From an uncultured Ruminococcus sp. (GTDB taxonomy: Bacteria; Bacillota; Clostridia; Oscillospirales; Ruminococcaceae), in contig CAJTYV010000014.1 of NCBI GenBank assembly GCA_910584195.1, positions 14,159-78,158 of the forward strand: a stretch of DNA of 64,000 nt, given 5' to 3'. Both the position numbers and the translations under genes were made by a program. Below the pieces are notes generated by a model that was not told the DNA's origin, searched no databases, and was given only the letters and a program-made list of their open reading frames with translations. This document shows, piece after piece, positions 25,040 to 32,599 of this stretch (its first letter is position 1; the number at the start of each line of letters is the position of its first letter).

Positions 25040-26525
25040 ATTGCTGTGAAATTATAGAGTACAGTGTTTCAAGAGCATCTTTACTATCACAGGGGAAATC
25101 AGGAATTATATAATCGCTTGGGTTTTCGGAATTGGCACGTTTGAACTTTTTCGTGGAAATTGACATGGTAAGTCCGGTTTCTTTCAGGTTGAAAATCGCT
25201 ATATCTCCGTAACTGTTTGCGCTGTTTGCCGGAGATTCGCCTATAATACTGCCGAGTTTGTTATCCTGAATGTACATCGAAAACAGCATTGCTGACGAAA
25301 ATGAGCTGCTGTTTGTAATTACGTAAACATCTCCCGTGAAAGTCAGGTCTGAATAGTGCTTATTTGTATTTTCATCGTCAGAATGAAGCATGATAAAGTT
25401 AAAACGCCAATCATTAGAAGAACCATTATATTCATCAACAGGCAAATATTTGATAAATTCGTTCGCTACAAGCGAGTTTCCTCCGCCATTGTTACGCAAA
25501 TCAACAGCCACATTCCCGATGTTCTTTTCCTTTATTTCGTTGAACATATCTTCGATGCATTTAATGTACTGCTTATCATATATGCATTTGCTCAGCGTGA
25601 GGATAGCAAGATTTTTTTCTTCATCAATTTCATAATATACAAACGGCTTTTCAGACAACACTTCCTCATCAAACTCACTGCATATTTTTACATACTCGTC
25701 ATAGGGAACAAAATCACTTTCGCAGCATTCTTCACGAACGATCTCACCACTGCCGTTGTCCCACTCATAGATGTACGGCTCAGAAAAATTGTAAAAATCC
25801 AGCGAAGCAAGACTTCCAAAATCAACTTTTATCCACGATTCGCTCTCATAAGAAAAATATGCTTTCGCTTTCGCCTTAGCCTCGTCAATAGTCATATCGT
25901 TAAATGAAATAAGTTCATATTTTTCGTAGCTTTTCTGAGGAGCTGATCTGAGATACCTGTCATTCGGATAACTATTGTAGGTCGTTGTATGGGCATCGTG
26001 CATCGGATTAATAATTGACTGCAGCTCCCGACGGAGATCGTTTACATTTATTTCATCCGAGTTTTTAAGCTTTTCTTTAGACTGTTCGCAGCGGCTGGCT
26101 ATTTCATCTGTTAAACCATCCTTAAACATTGGGTGAATACGTTTCAAAAGTTTCATAGCTTCATCAATATCATTTTCAGCCTGTGTATATGTAATTACGT
26201 CATCATAACCGAGTATTTTACCATTATATTTTTTTAAGCTGTATGAGTTCCAGTACGGAACTGCATATGCTGCCAAAACACTTAATATTGATATACATGC
26301 CGTCAATGCTATGTTAATTATCCTTGAAACTATCCTTACCCTGAATTTCAGTACATAAAAAATAGAAACTGTTATTGCTGTGATACCGAAAATTATAACA
26401 AACCATTCCGGGAAATTGCACACAAAAATATTTAACGGGACAAGTGCAGCCGTTAATAAAATTATAAGAATTTCAATAAACAAGAAGAACAATTTGATTT
26501 TTTTCTTTTGGATACGTTTTTTCAT
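25038..26525 (-). CDS. Membrane-anchored S41-family serine peptidase
   Basis: The protein is 495 residues from the ATG at 26525 (GGAGGAG seven bases upstream). Three or four N-terminal hydrophobic helices (about 10-115) are followed by an extracytoplasmic C-terminal-processing-protease-like domain: DLRNNGGGNSLVANEF (substrate-binding loop), VYVITNSSSFSSAMLFS with the nucleophilic Ser, and IIGESPANSANSYGD. No PDZ domain is evident, and an N-terminal helical region (INPMHDAHTTT) resembles that of tricorn-type S41 enzymes. The target is unknown. Confidence 0.83.
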   Translation of the reverse strand: MKKRIQKKKIKLFFLFIEILIILLTAALVPLNIFVCNFPEWFVIIFGITAITVSIFYVLKFRVRIVSRIINIALTACISILSVLAAYAVPYWNSYSLKKYNGKILGYDDVITYTQAENDIDEAMKLLKRIHPMFKDGLTDEIASRCEQSKEKLKNSDEINVNDLRRELQSIINPMHDAHTTTYNSYPNDRYLRSAPQKSYEKYELISFNDMTIDEAKAKAKAYFSYESESWIKVDFGSLASLDFYNFSEPYIYEWDNGSGEIVREECCESDFVPYDEYVKICSEFDEEVLSEKPFVYYEIDEEKNLAILTLSKCIYDKQYIKCIEDMFNEIKEKNIGNVAVDLRNNGGGNSLVANEFIKYLPVDEYNGSSNDWRFNFIMLHSDDENTNKHYSDLTFTGDVYVITNSSSFSSAMLFSMYIQDNKLGSIIGESPANSANSYGDIAIFNLKETGLTMSISTKKFKRANSENPSDYIIPDFPCDSKDALETLYSIISQQ

Positions 26526-26541
26526 TGAACTCCTCCGAAAA

Positions 26542-26575
26542 AAGTACCTTCGGTACATGAGCACCGAAGGTACTT
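26542..26575. terminator. Hairpin between the small unknown gene and the S41 peptidase gene
   Basis: Perfect 13-bp arms AAGTACCTTCGGT and ACCGAAGGTACTT with an 8-base loop lie just downstream of the gene at 26,580 and before the peptidase ribosome site. Confidence 0.75.
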
Positions 26576-26579
26576 ATAA

Positions 26580-26912
26580 TTATACCTGAACATTAAGAAA
26601 ATTCGACATTGCTTTTATGAGTTTGTCAATATTTTTCTTGTTTCTTGACGATGCTGCGATCTCAATCCCCAAATTGGATTCGGAGTTAAAAATCACCGAA
26701 GTTCTGCCGTCATTTATGGTATAAAGATTGACCGTAAGTTTTTCACCCCATGTAAAAAGAGATATGGGTACTGACAAACAAATAATATGGTTTATAGGAT
26801 CAGCCGACGCCACCTTATATTTCACAACCTGCGCACCATTCAATATAGCATTGTATACAACGTCAATAGACTGATTATAGACCAAATTCGACGCCGAAGA
26901 ACTTAATCCCAT
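26580..26912 (-). CDS. Small protein of unknown function
   Basis: I do not recognise this 110-residue soluble protein. It has alternating strand-helix pattern (IDVVYNAILNGAQVVKYKVA, TSVIFNSESNLGIEI, helical C-terminus KKNIDKLIKAMSNFL) that would suit a small alpha+beta fold such as a START/Bet v1-like or DUF1499-like domain; this is pattern only. It begins two bases after the fba stop with a weak AAGG site, so it is probably translated from the fba transcript. Confidence 0.6.
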   Translation of the reverse strand: MGLSSSASNLVYNQSIDVVYNAILNGAQVVKYKVASADPINHIICLSVPISLFTWGEKLTVNLYTINDGRTSVIFNSESNLGIEIAASSRNKKNIDKLIKAMSNFLNVQV

Positions 26913-26914
26913 GA

Positions 26915-27778
26915 TTAAGCCTTGTTAACGCTTCCGAAAAGCTCCATTTTCTCCTTAACTTTAGCCTTGATAGCCTCAAATCCGGGAGCAAGAAGCTTTC
27001 TGGGGTCGAATCCCTTTCCTGACTTATCCTTGCCTGCCTCGATATATCCTCTTGTAGCTTCAGCAAATACGAGCTGACACTCCGTATTTACATTGATCTT
27101 AGCAACGCCGAGAGAAATAGCCTTTGTAATCATATCGTCCGGAATACCTGTACCGCCATGAAGAACAAGAGGCATATCGCCTACAGTCTTGTTTATAGCT
27201 TCAAGAGTCTCAAAACTGAGTCCCTCCCAGTTATCGGGATATACACCGTGGATATTGCCTATACCTGCCGCAAGGAAATCAACTCCGAGGTCAGCGATCA
27301 TCTTGCACTCTGCCGGATCAGCGCATTCGCCCTTACCAACAACTCCATCCTCTTCGCCACCTATAGCGCCTACTTCAGCCTCAATAGAAAGTCCGAGGTG
27401 ATGTGCAGCACTTACAAGCTCGGTTGTCTTTGCAACATTCTCATCAATTGGGAAATGCGAACCGTCAAACATAATAGACGTAAAACCCGCCTTAATGCAC
27501 TTGTAGCATCCCTCATATGAACCATGATCAAGATGAAGAGCTACCGGAACAGTGATACCAAGAGACTTATCCATAGCTGCAACCATAGCCGCAACGGTCT
27601 CAAAGCCTGTCATATACTTGCCTGCACCCTCGGAAACACCAAGGATAACGGGAGAATTACACTCCTGAGCAGTAAGGAGAATGGCTTTAGTCCACTCAAG
27701 GTTGTTAATATTGAACTGACCTACTGCGTACTTGCCTTCTCTTGCTTTTTTAAGCATTTCTGTAGCTGAAACTAACAT
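26915..27778 (-). CDS. fba: Class II fructose-1,6-bisphosphate aldolase
   Basis: This Zn-dependent aldolase cleaves fructose 1,6-bisphosphate to DHAP and glyceraldehyde 3-phosphate in glycolysis. The 287-residue protein shows YAVGQFNINNLEW at the start, the metal site VALHLDHGSYEGC, SIMFDGSHFPIDENV, EAEVGAIGGEEDG, GIGNIHGVYP with a metal His, LVLHGGTGIPDD and KINVNTE. GGAGG lies seven bases before the ATG. It is the third glycolytic gene in the window, in a different operon from both phosphofructokinases. Confidence 0.96.
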   Translation of the reverse strand: MLVSATEMLKKAREGKYAVGQFNINNLEWTKAILLTAQECNSPVILGVSEGAGKYMTGFETVAAMVAAMDKSLGITVPVALHLDHGSYEGCYKCIKAGFTSIMFDGSHFPIDENVAKTTELVSAAHHLGLSIEAEVGAIGGEEDGVVGKGECADPAECKMIADLGVDFLAAGIGNIHGVYPDNWEGLSFETLEAINKTVGDMPLVLHGGTGIPDDMITKAISLGVAKINVNTECQLVFAEATRGYIEAGKDKSGKGFDPRKLLAPGFEAIKAKVKEKMELFGSVNKA

Positions 27779-27875
27779 TATAAATTCCTCCTGAATTTTC
27801 TGTGTTTGGAGAATTCCTCACGACAGGCCTAACTTAATAAAAATAAAACGCCCACGGAGACACTCTGCTGTTAAT

Positions 27876-27904
27876 ATTATAACATATGCTCCGGAAAAAT
27901 GCAA
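27876..27904 (-). promoter_or_regulatory. fba: Promoter of fba
   Basis: On the minus strand TTGCAT (27,899-27,904), 17 bases, TATAAT (27,876-27,881), about 98 bases upstream of the start codon. Confidence 0.7.
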
Positions 27905-27915
27905 GCTTTTTTGGA

Positions 27916-27972
27916 AATTTTTTAAGGGAACACCGCACAGTTCTTGTACGATCCTGCCTTAAGCTACACCCA
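27916..27972. repeat. Decayed copy of the 180-bp MITE-like element
   Basis: TTAAGGGAACACCGCACAG on the left and CTGCCTTAA on the right match the ends of the element at 32,123-32,302, but the centre is reduced to about 15 bases. The rest of the 27,779-28,204 gap holds the fba promoter, an 18-bp hairpin and the blaI promoter. Confidence 0.5.
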
Positions 27973-28068
27973 AGCCCTAAGTATTCCTATTCTTACGTCA
28001 GTTTCTTTTTTAAACTTTTAATAAAATAGACGGAATATCCGAACTGTAAAAACATTTTGCGAAGCAAG

Positions 28069-28112
28069 AAAATGATGCACAAAAATCAACAGACATTTTT
28101 GTGCATCATTTT
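28069..28112. terminator. Perfect 18-bp hairpin upstream of the blaI-like promoter
   Basis: Arms 28,069-28,086 and 28,095-28,112 (AAAATGATGCACAAAAAT and its complement) with an 8-base loop. It ends in TTTT and probably insulates the BlaI/BlaR locus from upstream transcription. Confidence 0.7.
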
Positions 28113-28124
28113 ATCAGAAAAAGG

Positions 28125-28172
28125 TTGACAAATGTACACCTAAGTATTATAATATGATGGTAGACATTTGTA
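28125..28172 (+). promoter_or_regulatory. blaI-type promoter with two operator sites
   Basis: TTGACA (28,125-28,130), 17 bases, TATAAT (28,148-28,153). Two matches to the BlaI/MecI operator pattern TACAnnTGTA lie at 28,127-28,136 (GACAAATGTA, over the -35) and 28,163-28,172 (GACATTTGTA, at the transcript start), 36 bases apart. This is the layout expected for autorepression by the BlaI-like protein encoded next. Confidence 0.85.
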
Positions 28173-28204
28173 AACCAAAAAATAATTTTAACCGAGGGAA
28201 GACT

Positions 28205-28591
28205 ATGAACGATAAAATATGTTTGTCAGAAGCCGAATGGAAAGTTATCTCAAAACTTTGGGAACAGGAATCAATGACTATTACTCAGCTTACCGCTTCG
28301 CTTAAAGAAGAAACAGGCTGGAATAAAAGCACTGTTATTACCCTTTTAAAAAGAATGGAAACCAAAAAAGCTGTAGATTACACACAAGGTGAACGTGCAA
28401 AGCATTATTATGCGCTGTTAAAGCACGAAAACGCAAAGCTCAGCGAAACAAAATCCTTCTTGAAACGTATCTATAACGGAAGTATAGGACTGATGGTCAA
28501 TGCTATGATCGAACAGAACGCTATTTCCGATGAAGAATTACAGGAACTTCAAGAAATCCTAAACAAAGCAGAAGGTGACAAAAATGATTGA
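28205..28591 (+). CDS. BlaI/MecI-family transcriptional repressor
   Basis: This 128-residue winged-helix repressor opens with CLSEAEWKVISKLWEQ and has TITQLTASL, the recognition helix region WNKSTVITLLKRMETKKAV and a helical dimerisation tail. In the family, the repressor is cleaved when a cognate BlaR1-type membrane protease is activated. The ATG at 28205 is selected by GAGGGAAG just upstream. It overlaps the receptor gene by 8 bases. Confidence 0.94.
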   Translation: MNDKICLSEAEWKVISKLWEQESMTITQLTASLKEETGWNKSTVITLLKRMETKKAVDYTQGERAKHYYALLKHENAKLSETKSFLKRIYNGSIGLMVNAMIEQNAISDEELQELQEILNKAEGDKND

Positions 28592-30305
28592 AACTGTGAT
28601 AAGTTCCTCAGTATTAATAGCCATTATTGCAATTCTGAGGCTGTTTTTGAAAGGCAAGGTAAAAAACAACGTTATTTACTCATTATGGCTTATAGCAGCT
28701 ATAAGACTTATGATACCGTTTGAAATGCCGGAAAGTTCATTCAGTTTAATGAATCTGCGAAACAACGATAAAATCTCAACTGCTGAAAATATCAATTTTA
28801 CATCTGAAAATCAACCAAATGGTATTATAACTGCCGATACGAATTATACCGCGGAATCAAAGTCCCAATATATACCGAATGATAATACATATCAAAACAG
28901 AAAACTTCAGCACGAAACGGATAAACAAAAAAATATTATATTTTACATTTGGTTTTTCGGATTTGCTGCGATTACAATATGGTTTGCGACAGTTAATTTA
29001 AAGTTTTATTTTTACTTGAAAAAACATCGAAAAAAAGTACGTTTAAAATGTTCTTTGCCCGTTTATATGGTAAGGAAGCTCGATTCTCCATGTCTTTTCG
29101 GAATTGCAGCTCCTGCCATATATATCAATGATGCATCAATTGCCGAAAAAAAGAACCTCTATTACATTATTTCACATGAACTTACTCATTATAAACATGG
29201 AGACATCTTTTGGTCGTTTCTGAGAAGCCTCCTGACTGCCGTTTATTGGTTTGATCCTTTTGTATGGCTCGGAGCTTACCTTTCCAAACAGGATTGTGAA
29301 TGTGCATGTGATGAAAGCGTGATTAAACATCTCAACCTTGATAACAGACTTGAGTATGGACGGACTCTTCTTTCGTTGGTAAACTCAAAGCATACAAATC
29401 AACTTATGAACATTTCAACATCAATGGCATCGGGAAAAAAGCATTTGAAAGAAAGAATAATTTTTATTGGCAAAAAAACTGAGAATTCAATATTAGTTAT
29501 GTTAGCTCTTATGCTGCTTTTAACAGCATTAGCATGCTGTACGTTCACTTCTGCTTTAAAAGCGCAAAGTGCTTCGGACGAGACTCCGCAGGCATCTGAA
29601 AGTTTAAATCCAAGCAAATCCAAGGAAACTAAAACAAATGTTATTACAACTGATATTTCAGCAAGTATTACAACAACAGCAAATTCAAAATTTGAATTTC
29701 TCCATAAAGAATCAAGCAATATTCTTACAATATCAACAAATGATACTGTACCAATCGAAAGCGAAACGGAAGCTTATACCGAAGCACATACGGAAAACAA
29801 TTCCGATGAAAAAACGAGCGAAAACAATACTTCCGAACAAGACTGGAATGTTTTCGGAAAGGAAATATACCTGAATGCGAGAAGTCTCTTCTTTAAAATG
29901 CTTGTAAACGGTACATATTTTGAAGAAAACGGCGAATCAATACAGGACGGCTACGGAATTGATTTGTATCAGATCTCGGATCCAAGAGCCGATGAAATTG
30001 AGGATATAAAAAATATTGTAAGAGAAGCTTTCACAGAATCTCTCGCAGCAGAGTACGACAGCAGAATCGAATCGATTTATACGGAATCAGACGGTATTCT
30101 TTATCAAAAACACATGGGAAAAGGAGGCGTATATTCCGAGGAAGATATAGAACTTGAAGTAATTTCAGCCGATGAAAGTTATGCTGTCTTTTCCGTAAAA
30201 AAATATCAGCCATTTACTCAGCGTACAGGAAATTACTCCGAAGACCGATTCGCTATCACAAAGGAAAACGGCTGCTGGAAAATCTGCGAATTTAATTATT
30301 ATTAA
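28584..30305 (+). CDS. BlaR1/MecR1-like M56 membrane metallopeptidase with an atypical C-terminal domain
   Basis: The protein is about 573 residues. The N-terminal part holds membrane helices and the M56 zinc-protease site YIISHELTHYKHGD (HExxH, about residue 197) plus CDCACDESVIKH-like sequence (CECACDESVI). A further helix (ENSILVMLALMLLLTALACC) leads to a Ser/Thr-rich linker. The C-terminal domain of about 145 residues (LFFKMLVNGTYF to KICEFNYY) replaces the penicillin-binding sensor domain of true BlaR1. That domain also forms the third unit of the next gene's lipoprotein. It may be related to IseA-type DL-endopeptidase inhibitor domains, but I cannot confirm this. It probably senses an envelope signal and cleaves the BlaI-like repressor. 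Confidence 0.85.
   Translation: MIETVISSSVLIAIIAILRLFLKGKVKNNVIYSLWLIAAIRLMIPFEMPESSFSLMNLRNNDKISTAENINFTSENQPNGIITADTNYTAESKSQYIPNDNTYQNRKLQHETDKQKNIIFYIWFFGFAAITIWFATVNLKFYFYLKKHRKKVRLKCSLPVYMVRKLDSPCLFGIAAPAIYINDASIAEKKNLYYIISHELTHYKHGDIFWSFLRSLLTAVYWFDPFVWLGAYLSKQDCECACDESVIKHLNLDNRLEYGRTLLSLVNSKHTNQLMNISTSMASGKKHLKERIIFIGKKTENSILVMLALMLLLTALACCTFTSALKAQSASDETPQASESLNPSKSKETKTNVITTDISASITTTANSKFEFLHKESSNILTISTNDTVPIESETEAYTEAHTENNSDEKTSENNTSEQDWNVFGKEIYLNARSLFFKMLVNGTYFEENGESIQDGYGIDLYQISDPRADEIEDIKNIVREAFTESLAAEYDSRIESIYTESDGILYQKHMGKGGVYSEEDIELEVISADESYAVFSVKKYQPFTQRTGNYSEDRFAITKENGCWKICEFNYY
29868..30295 (+). repeat. 428-bp duplicated segment, copy in receptor gene
   Basis: This segment of the receptor gene matches 31,587-32,014 in the lipoprotein gene at a constant offset of 1719 bases. 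I find one substitution (A/T in GGTACAT versus GGTTCAT). Such identity implies very recent duplication or gene conversion. Confidence 0.9.
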
Positions 30306-30356
30306 TTTTTAATGATTTACCAGCGCTAAATATAAAAATCAGAAAGGAAAATATTT

Positions 30357-32021
30357 ATGAAAAACACGAAAAAAGGATTTAAGGCAGGTTTGGCTGTTAT
30401 TGCAATAACAGCATCGTTTACTGTGGGATGTTCAAGAATTGACAATATATCTGAACCTTCCGATGTATCGTCAGCTTCTCTTGATAAAAAGGCGTCTGTT
30501 TCATATTCAGCTAACAAGATAAACGTAGCATCTGGCAGCGAAGATTCCTTGAAATCAACAGCAAATGAGCTTTATGAAAAAGCCGTTCACATGTATTTCG
30601 GCATGTTGTTCAACGGCAGCTACTATACGACCGGTTCTGAGGAAATTCAACCGCAGTTTATGAATATCACCAATTCAAGAATCACCTGCATTGACGATAT
30701 TAAGGCTGAACTGCGCACAGTATTTTCCGAGTCGCTTGCAATTCAGTATGACAGTAAAATTGAACAAAACTATAAAGAAGCAAACGGAAAGGTTTATCAG
30801 TTAAACCACGGCAAGGGCGGTAACGTTTCACTTATCGATTGGGATATTGACACGGTTTCAATAAACGATACGGAAGCGCTGTTTAATGTAACATCTCATT
30901 ATTATTACGGCGATGTTGTTCATTCGCTCCGTCTGATATATGAAAATAACAGTTGGAAAATCAGCGAATACAGCGATCCTAATACCGAACCATACATCGA
31001 GGGTTCTCAACAAATAAGTTCCAAACCTTCTTTCGAATCCGCTGAAAACATAGTAGAAGAACTTTACGAAAACGCCGTTCACATGTATTTCGGTATGTTG
31101 TTCAACGGCAGCTACTATACGACCGGTTCTGAGGAAATTCAGCCGCAGTTTATGAATATCACCGATTCAAGAATCACCTGCATTAACGATATTAAGGCTG
31201 AACTGCGCACAGTATTTTCCGAGTCGATTGCAATTCAGTATGACAGTAAAATTGAACAAAACTATAAAGAAGCAAACGGAAAGGTTTATCAGTTAAACCA
31301 CGGCAAGGGCGGTAACGTTTCACTTATCGATTGGGATATTGACACGGTTTCAATAAACGATACGGAAGCGCTGTTTAATGTAACATCTCATTATTATTAC
31401 GGCGATGTTGTTCATTCGCTCCGTCTGATATATGAAAATAACAGTTGGAAAATCAGCGAATACAGCGATCCTAATACCGAACCTTATCCGTCATCCGCAG
31501 ATACAAAACCTGTTGAAGAAAACACGATTGAATCCGTTACAACAAGCATCAGTACAGAATACCTCAACAGTTTTGCAAAGGAAATGTACCTGAATGCGAG
31601 AAGTCTCTTCTTTAAAATGCTTGTAAACGGTTCATATTTTGAAGAAAACGGCGAATCAATACAGGACGGCTACGGAATTGATTTGTATCAGATCTCGGAT
31701 CCAAGAGCCGATGAAATTGAGGATATAAAAAATATTGTAAGAGAAGCTTTCACAGAATCTCTCGCAGCAGAGTACGACAGCAGAATCGAATCGATTTATA
31801 CGGAATCAGACGGTATTCTTTATCAAAAACACATGGGAAAAGGAGGCGTATATTCCGAGGAAGATATAGAACTTGAAGTAATTTCAGCCGATGAAAGTTA
31901 TGCTGTCTTTTCCGTAAAAAAATATCAGCCATTTACTCAGCGTACAGGAAATTACTCCGAAGACCGATTCGCTATCACAAAGGAAAACGGCTGCTGGAAA
32001 ATCTGCGAATTTAACTACTAA
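30357..32021 (+). CDS. Lipoprotein with three tandem repeats of the receptor's sensor-like domain
   Basis: The 554-residue protein starts with a lipoprotein signal (lipobox TVGC, Cys near residue 25). Three domains of about 130-145 residues follow: units 1 and 2 (AVHMYFGMLFNGSYYTTGSE to WKISEYSDPNTEP) are almost identical to each other, and unit 3 (ARSLFFKMLVNGSYF to WKICEFNY) is nearly identical to the C-terminus of the upstream receptor. Units 1/2 and 3 are diverged homologues sharing (G/N)GS/TY, a central DI/IKxxLRxxFxES core, YDSxIE, and GKGG. The gene lies 51 bases after the receptor with AAAGGA before the ATG. It may be the effector or a ligand decoy of the system. Confidence 0.85.
   Translation: MKNTKKGFKAGLAVIAITASFTVGCSRIDNISEPSDVSSASLDKKASVSYSANKINVASGSEDSLKSTANELYEKAVHMYFGMLFNGSYYTTGSEEIQPQFMNITNSRITCIDDIKAELRTVFSESLAIQYDSKIEQNYKEANGKVYQLNHGKGGNVSLIDWDIDTVSINDTEALFNVTSHYYYGDVVHSLRLIYENNSWKISEYSDPNTEPYIEGSQQISSKPSFESAENIVEELYENAVHMYFGMLFNGSYYTTGSEEIQPQFMNITDSRITCINDIKAELRTVFSESIAIQYDSKIEQNYKEANGKVYQLNHGKGGNVSLIDWDIDTVSINDTEALFNVTSHYYYGDVVHSLRLIYENNSWKISEYSDPNTEPYPSSADTKPVEENTIESVTTSISTEYLNSFAKEMYLNARSLFFKMLVNGSYFEENGESIQDGYGIDLYQISDPRADEIEDIKNIVREAFTESLAAEYDSRIESIYTESDGILYQKHMGKGGVYSEEDIELEVISADESYAVFSVKKYQPFTQRTGNYSEDRFAITKENGCWKICEFNY
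30582..30991 (+). repeat. 410-bp tandem duplication unit 1 (partner 31,074-31,483)
   Basis: Bases 30,582-30,991 and 31,074-31,483 are related at a fixed offset of 492 bases with only a handful of substitutions, encoding units 1 and 2 of the lipoprotein. Confidence 0.9.
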
Positions 32022-32047
32022 TAACGACAATCTGAATTATTGATAAC

Positions 32048-32118
32048 AAGCTTAGTTCCCCTCATTCTGCCAAATGAACTCACATTTAGCAGTAAGTCCG
32101 TGGAACTAAGCTTTCTTT
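32048..32118 (+). terminator. Terminator after the lipoprotein gene
   Basis: AAGCTTAGTTCC (32,048-32,059) pairs with GGAACTAAGCTT (32,102-32,113), followed by TCTTTT. The loop contains a further hairpin (CTGC-CAAATG / CATTT-AGCAG). Confidence 0.8.
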
Positions 32119-32122
32119 TAAG

Positions 32123-32302
32123 TTAAGGCAATACCGCACAGAGATAGTGCGTCAGATACGAAGTCAGATTTTTTGTCAGATTATACAGAAATTTCGCAGT
32201 CATACTGACGTATGTCAAGAAATTTCTGTGCAAAATGACGGAAAATATGCGAGTAGATGACGTGCTAAACCGTCAGGTGTGCTTTGTGCGGTGTTGCCTT
32301 AA
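32123..32302. mobile_element. 180-bp MITE-like element with terminal inverted repeats
   Basis: The ends TTAAGGCAATACCGCACA (32,123-32,140) and TGTGCGGTGTTGCCTTAA (32,285-32,302) are inverted repeats with one mismatch in 18. An inner palindrome has CAGAAATTTC facing GAAATTTCTG around CATACTGACGTATG. There is no coding capacity. Shortened relatives lie at about 7,430-7,485 and 27,916-27,972. It is probably a non-autonomous element moved by a transposase encoded elsewhere. Confidence 0.75.
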
Positions 32303-32398
32303 GTACATTTATACTTGCCGCTATTGCAAAACCTTTCAACACTGTCAGAGGCAAAATTCGCCCCCAAACATGCTGCTTATGCTATGTATACAGATTCG

Positions 32399-32580
32399 TA
32401 TAACCGCAGACGATGTCCCTCGAGTCTCGACTGTCGTCTCGGTCGGTGCTTCTGCTTCGCAGAGGTGTCCACCGGACACCCGCACCCTCTTAGGCGGCGA
32501 ACATCTTTAGATTCAGTCGGAGATACGATCTCCGACTGAATCCGGCTTACTATCGTAATCCGTATGCTTGTTGAAAGCAG
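32399..32580. repeat. 182-bp structured repeat, copy 2
   Basis: This is the inverted partner of 13,309-13,490. In the plus-strand sense the hairpin GGTGTCC-ACC-GGACACC is fully paired where copy 1 has a G-U pair, and the difference in the 15-bp hairpin falls in its loop (ACG versus ACA). In this sense it lies downstream of the lipoprotein gene and the MITE-like element, and it ends 20 bases before the hybrid kinase stop codon on the other strand. Confidence 0.9.
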
Positions 32581-32599
32581 CGTTTTGAATTTGCTCTAA

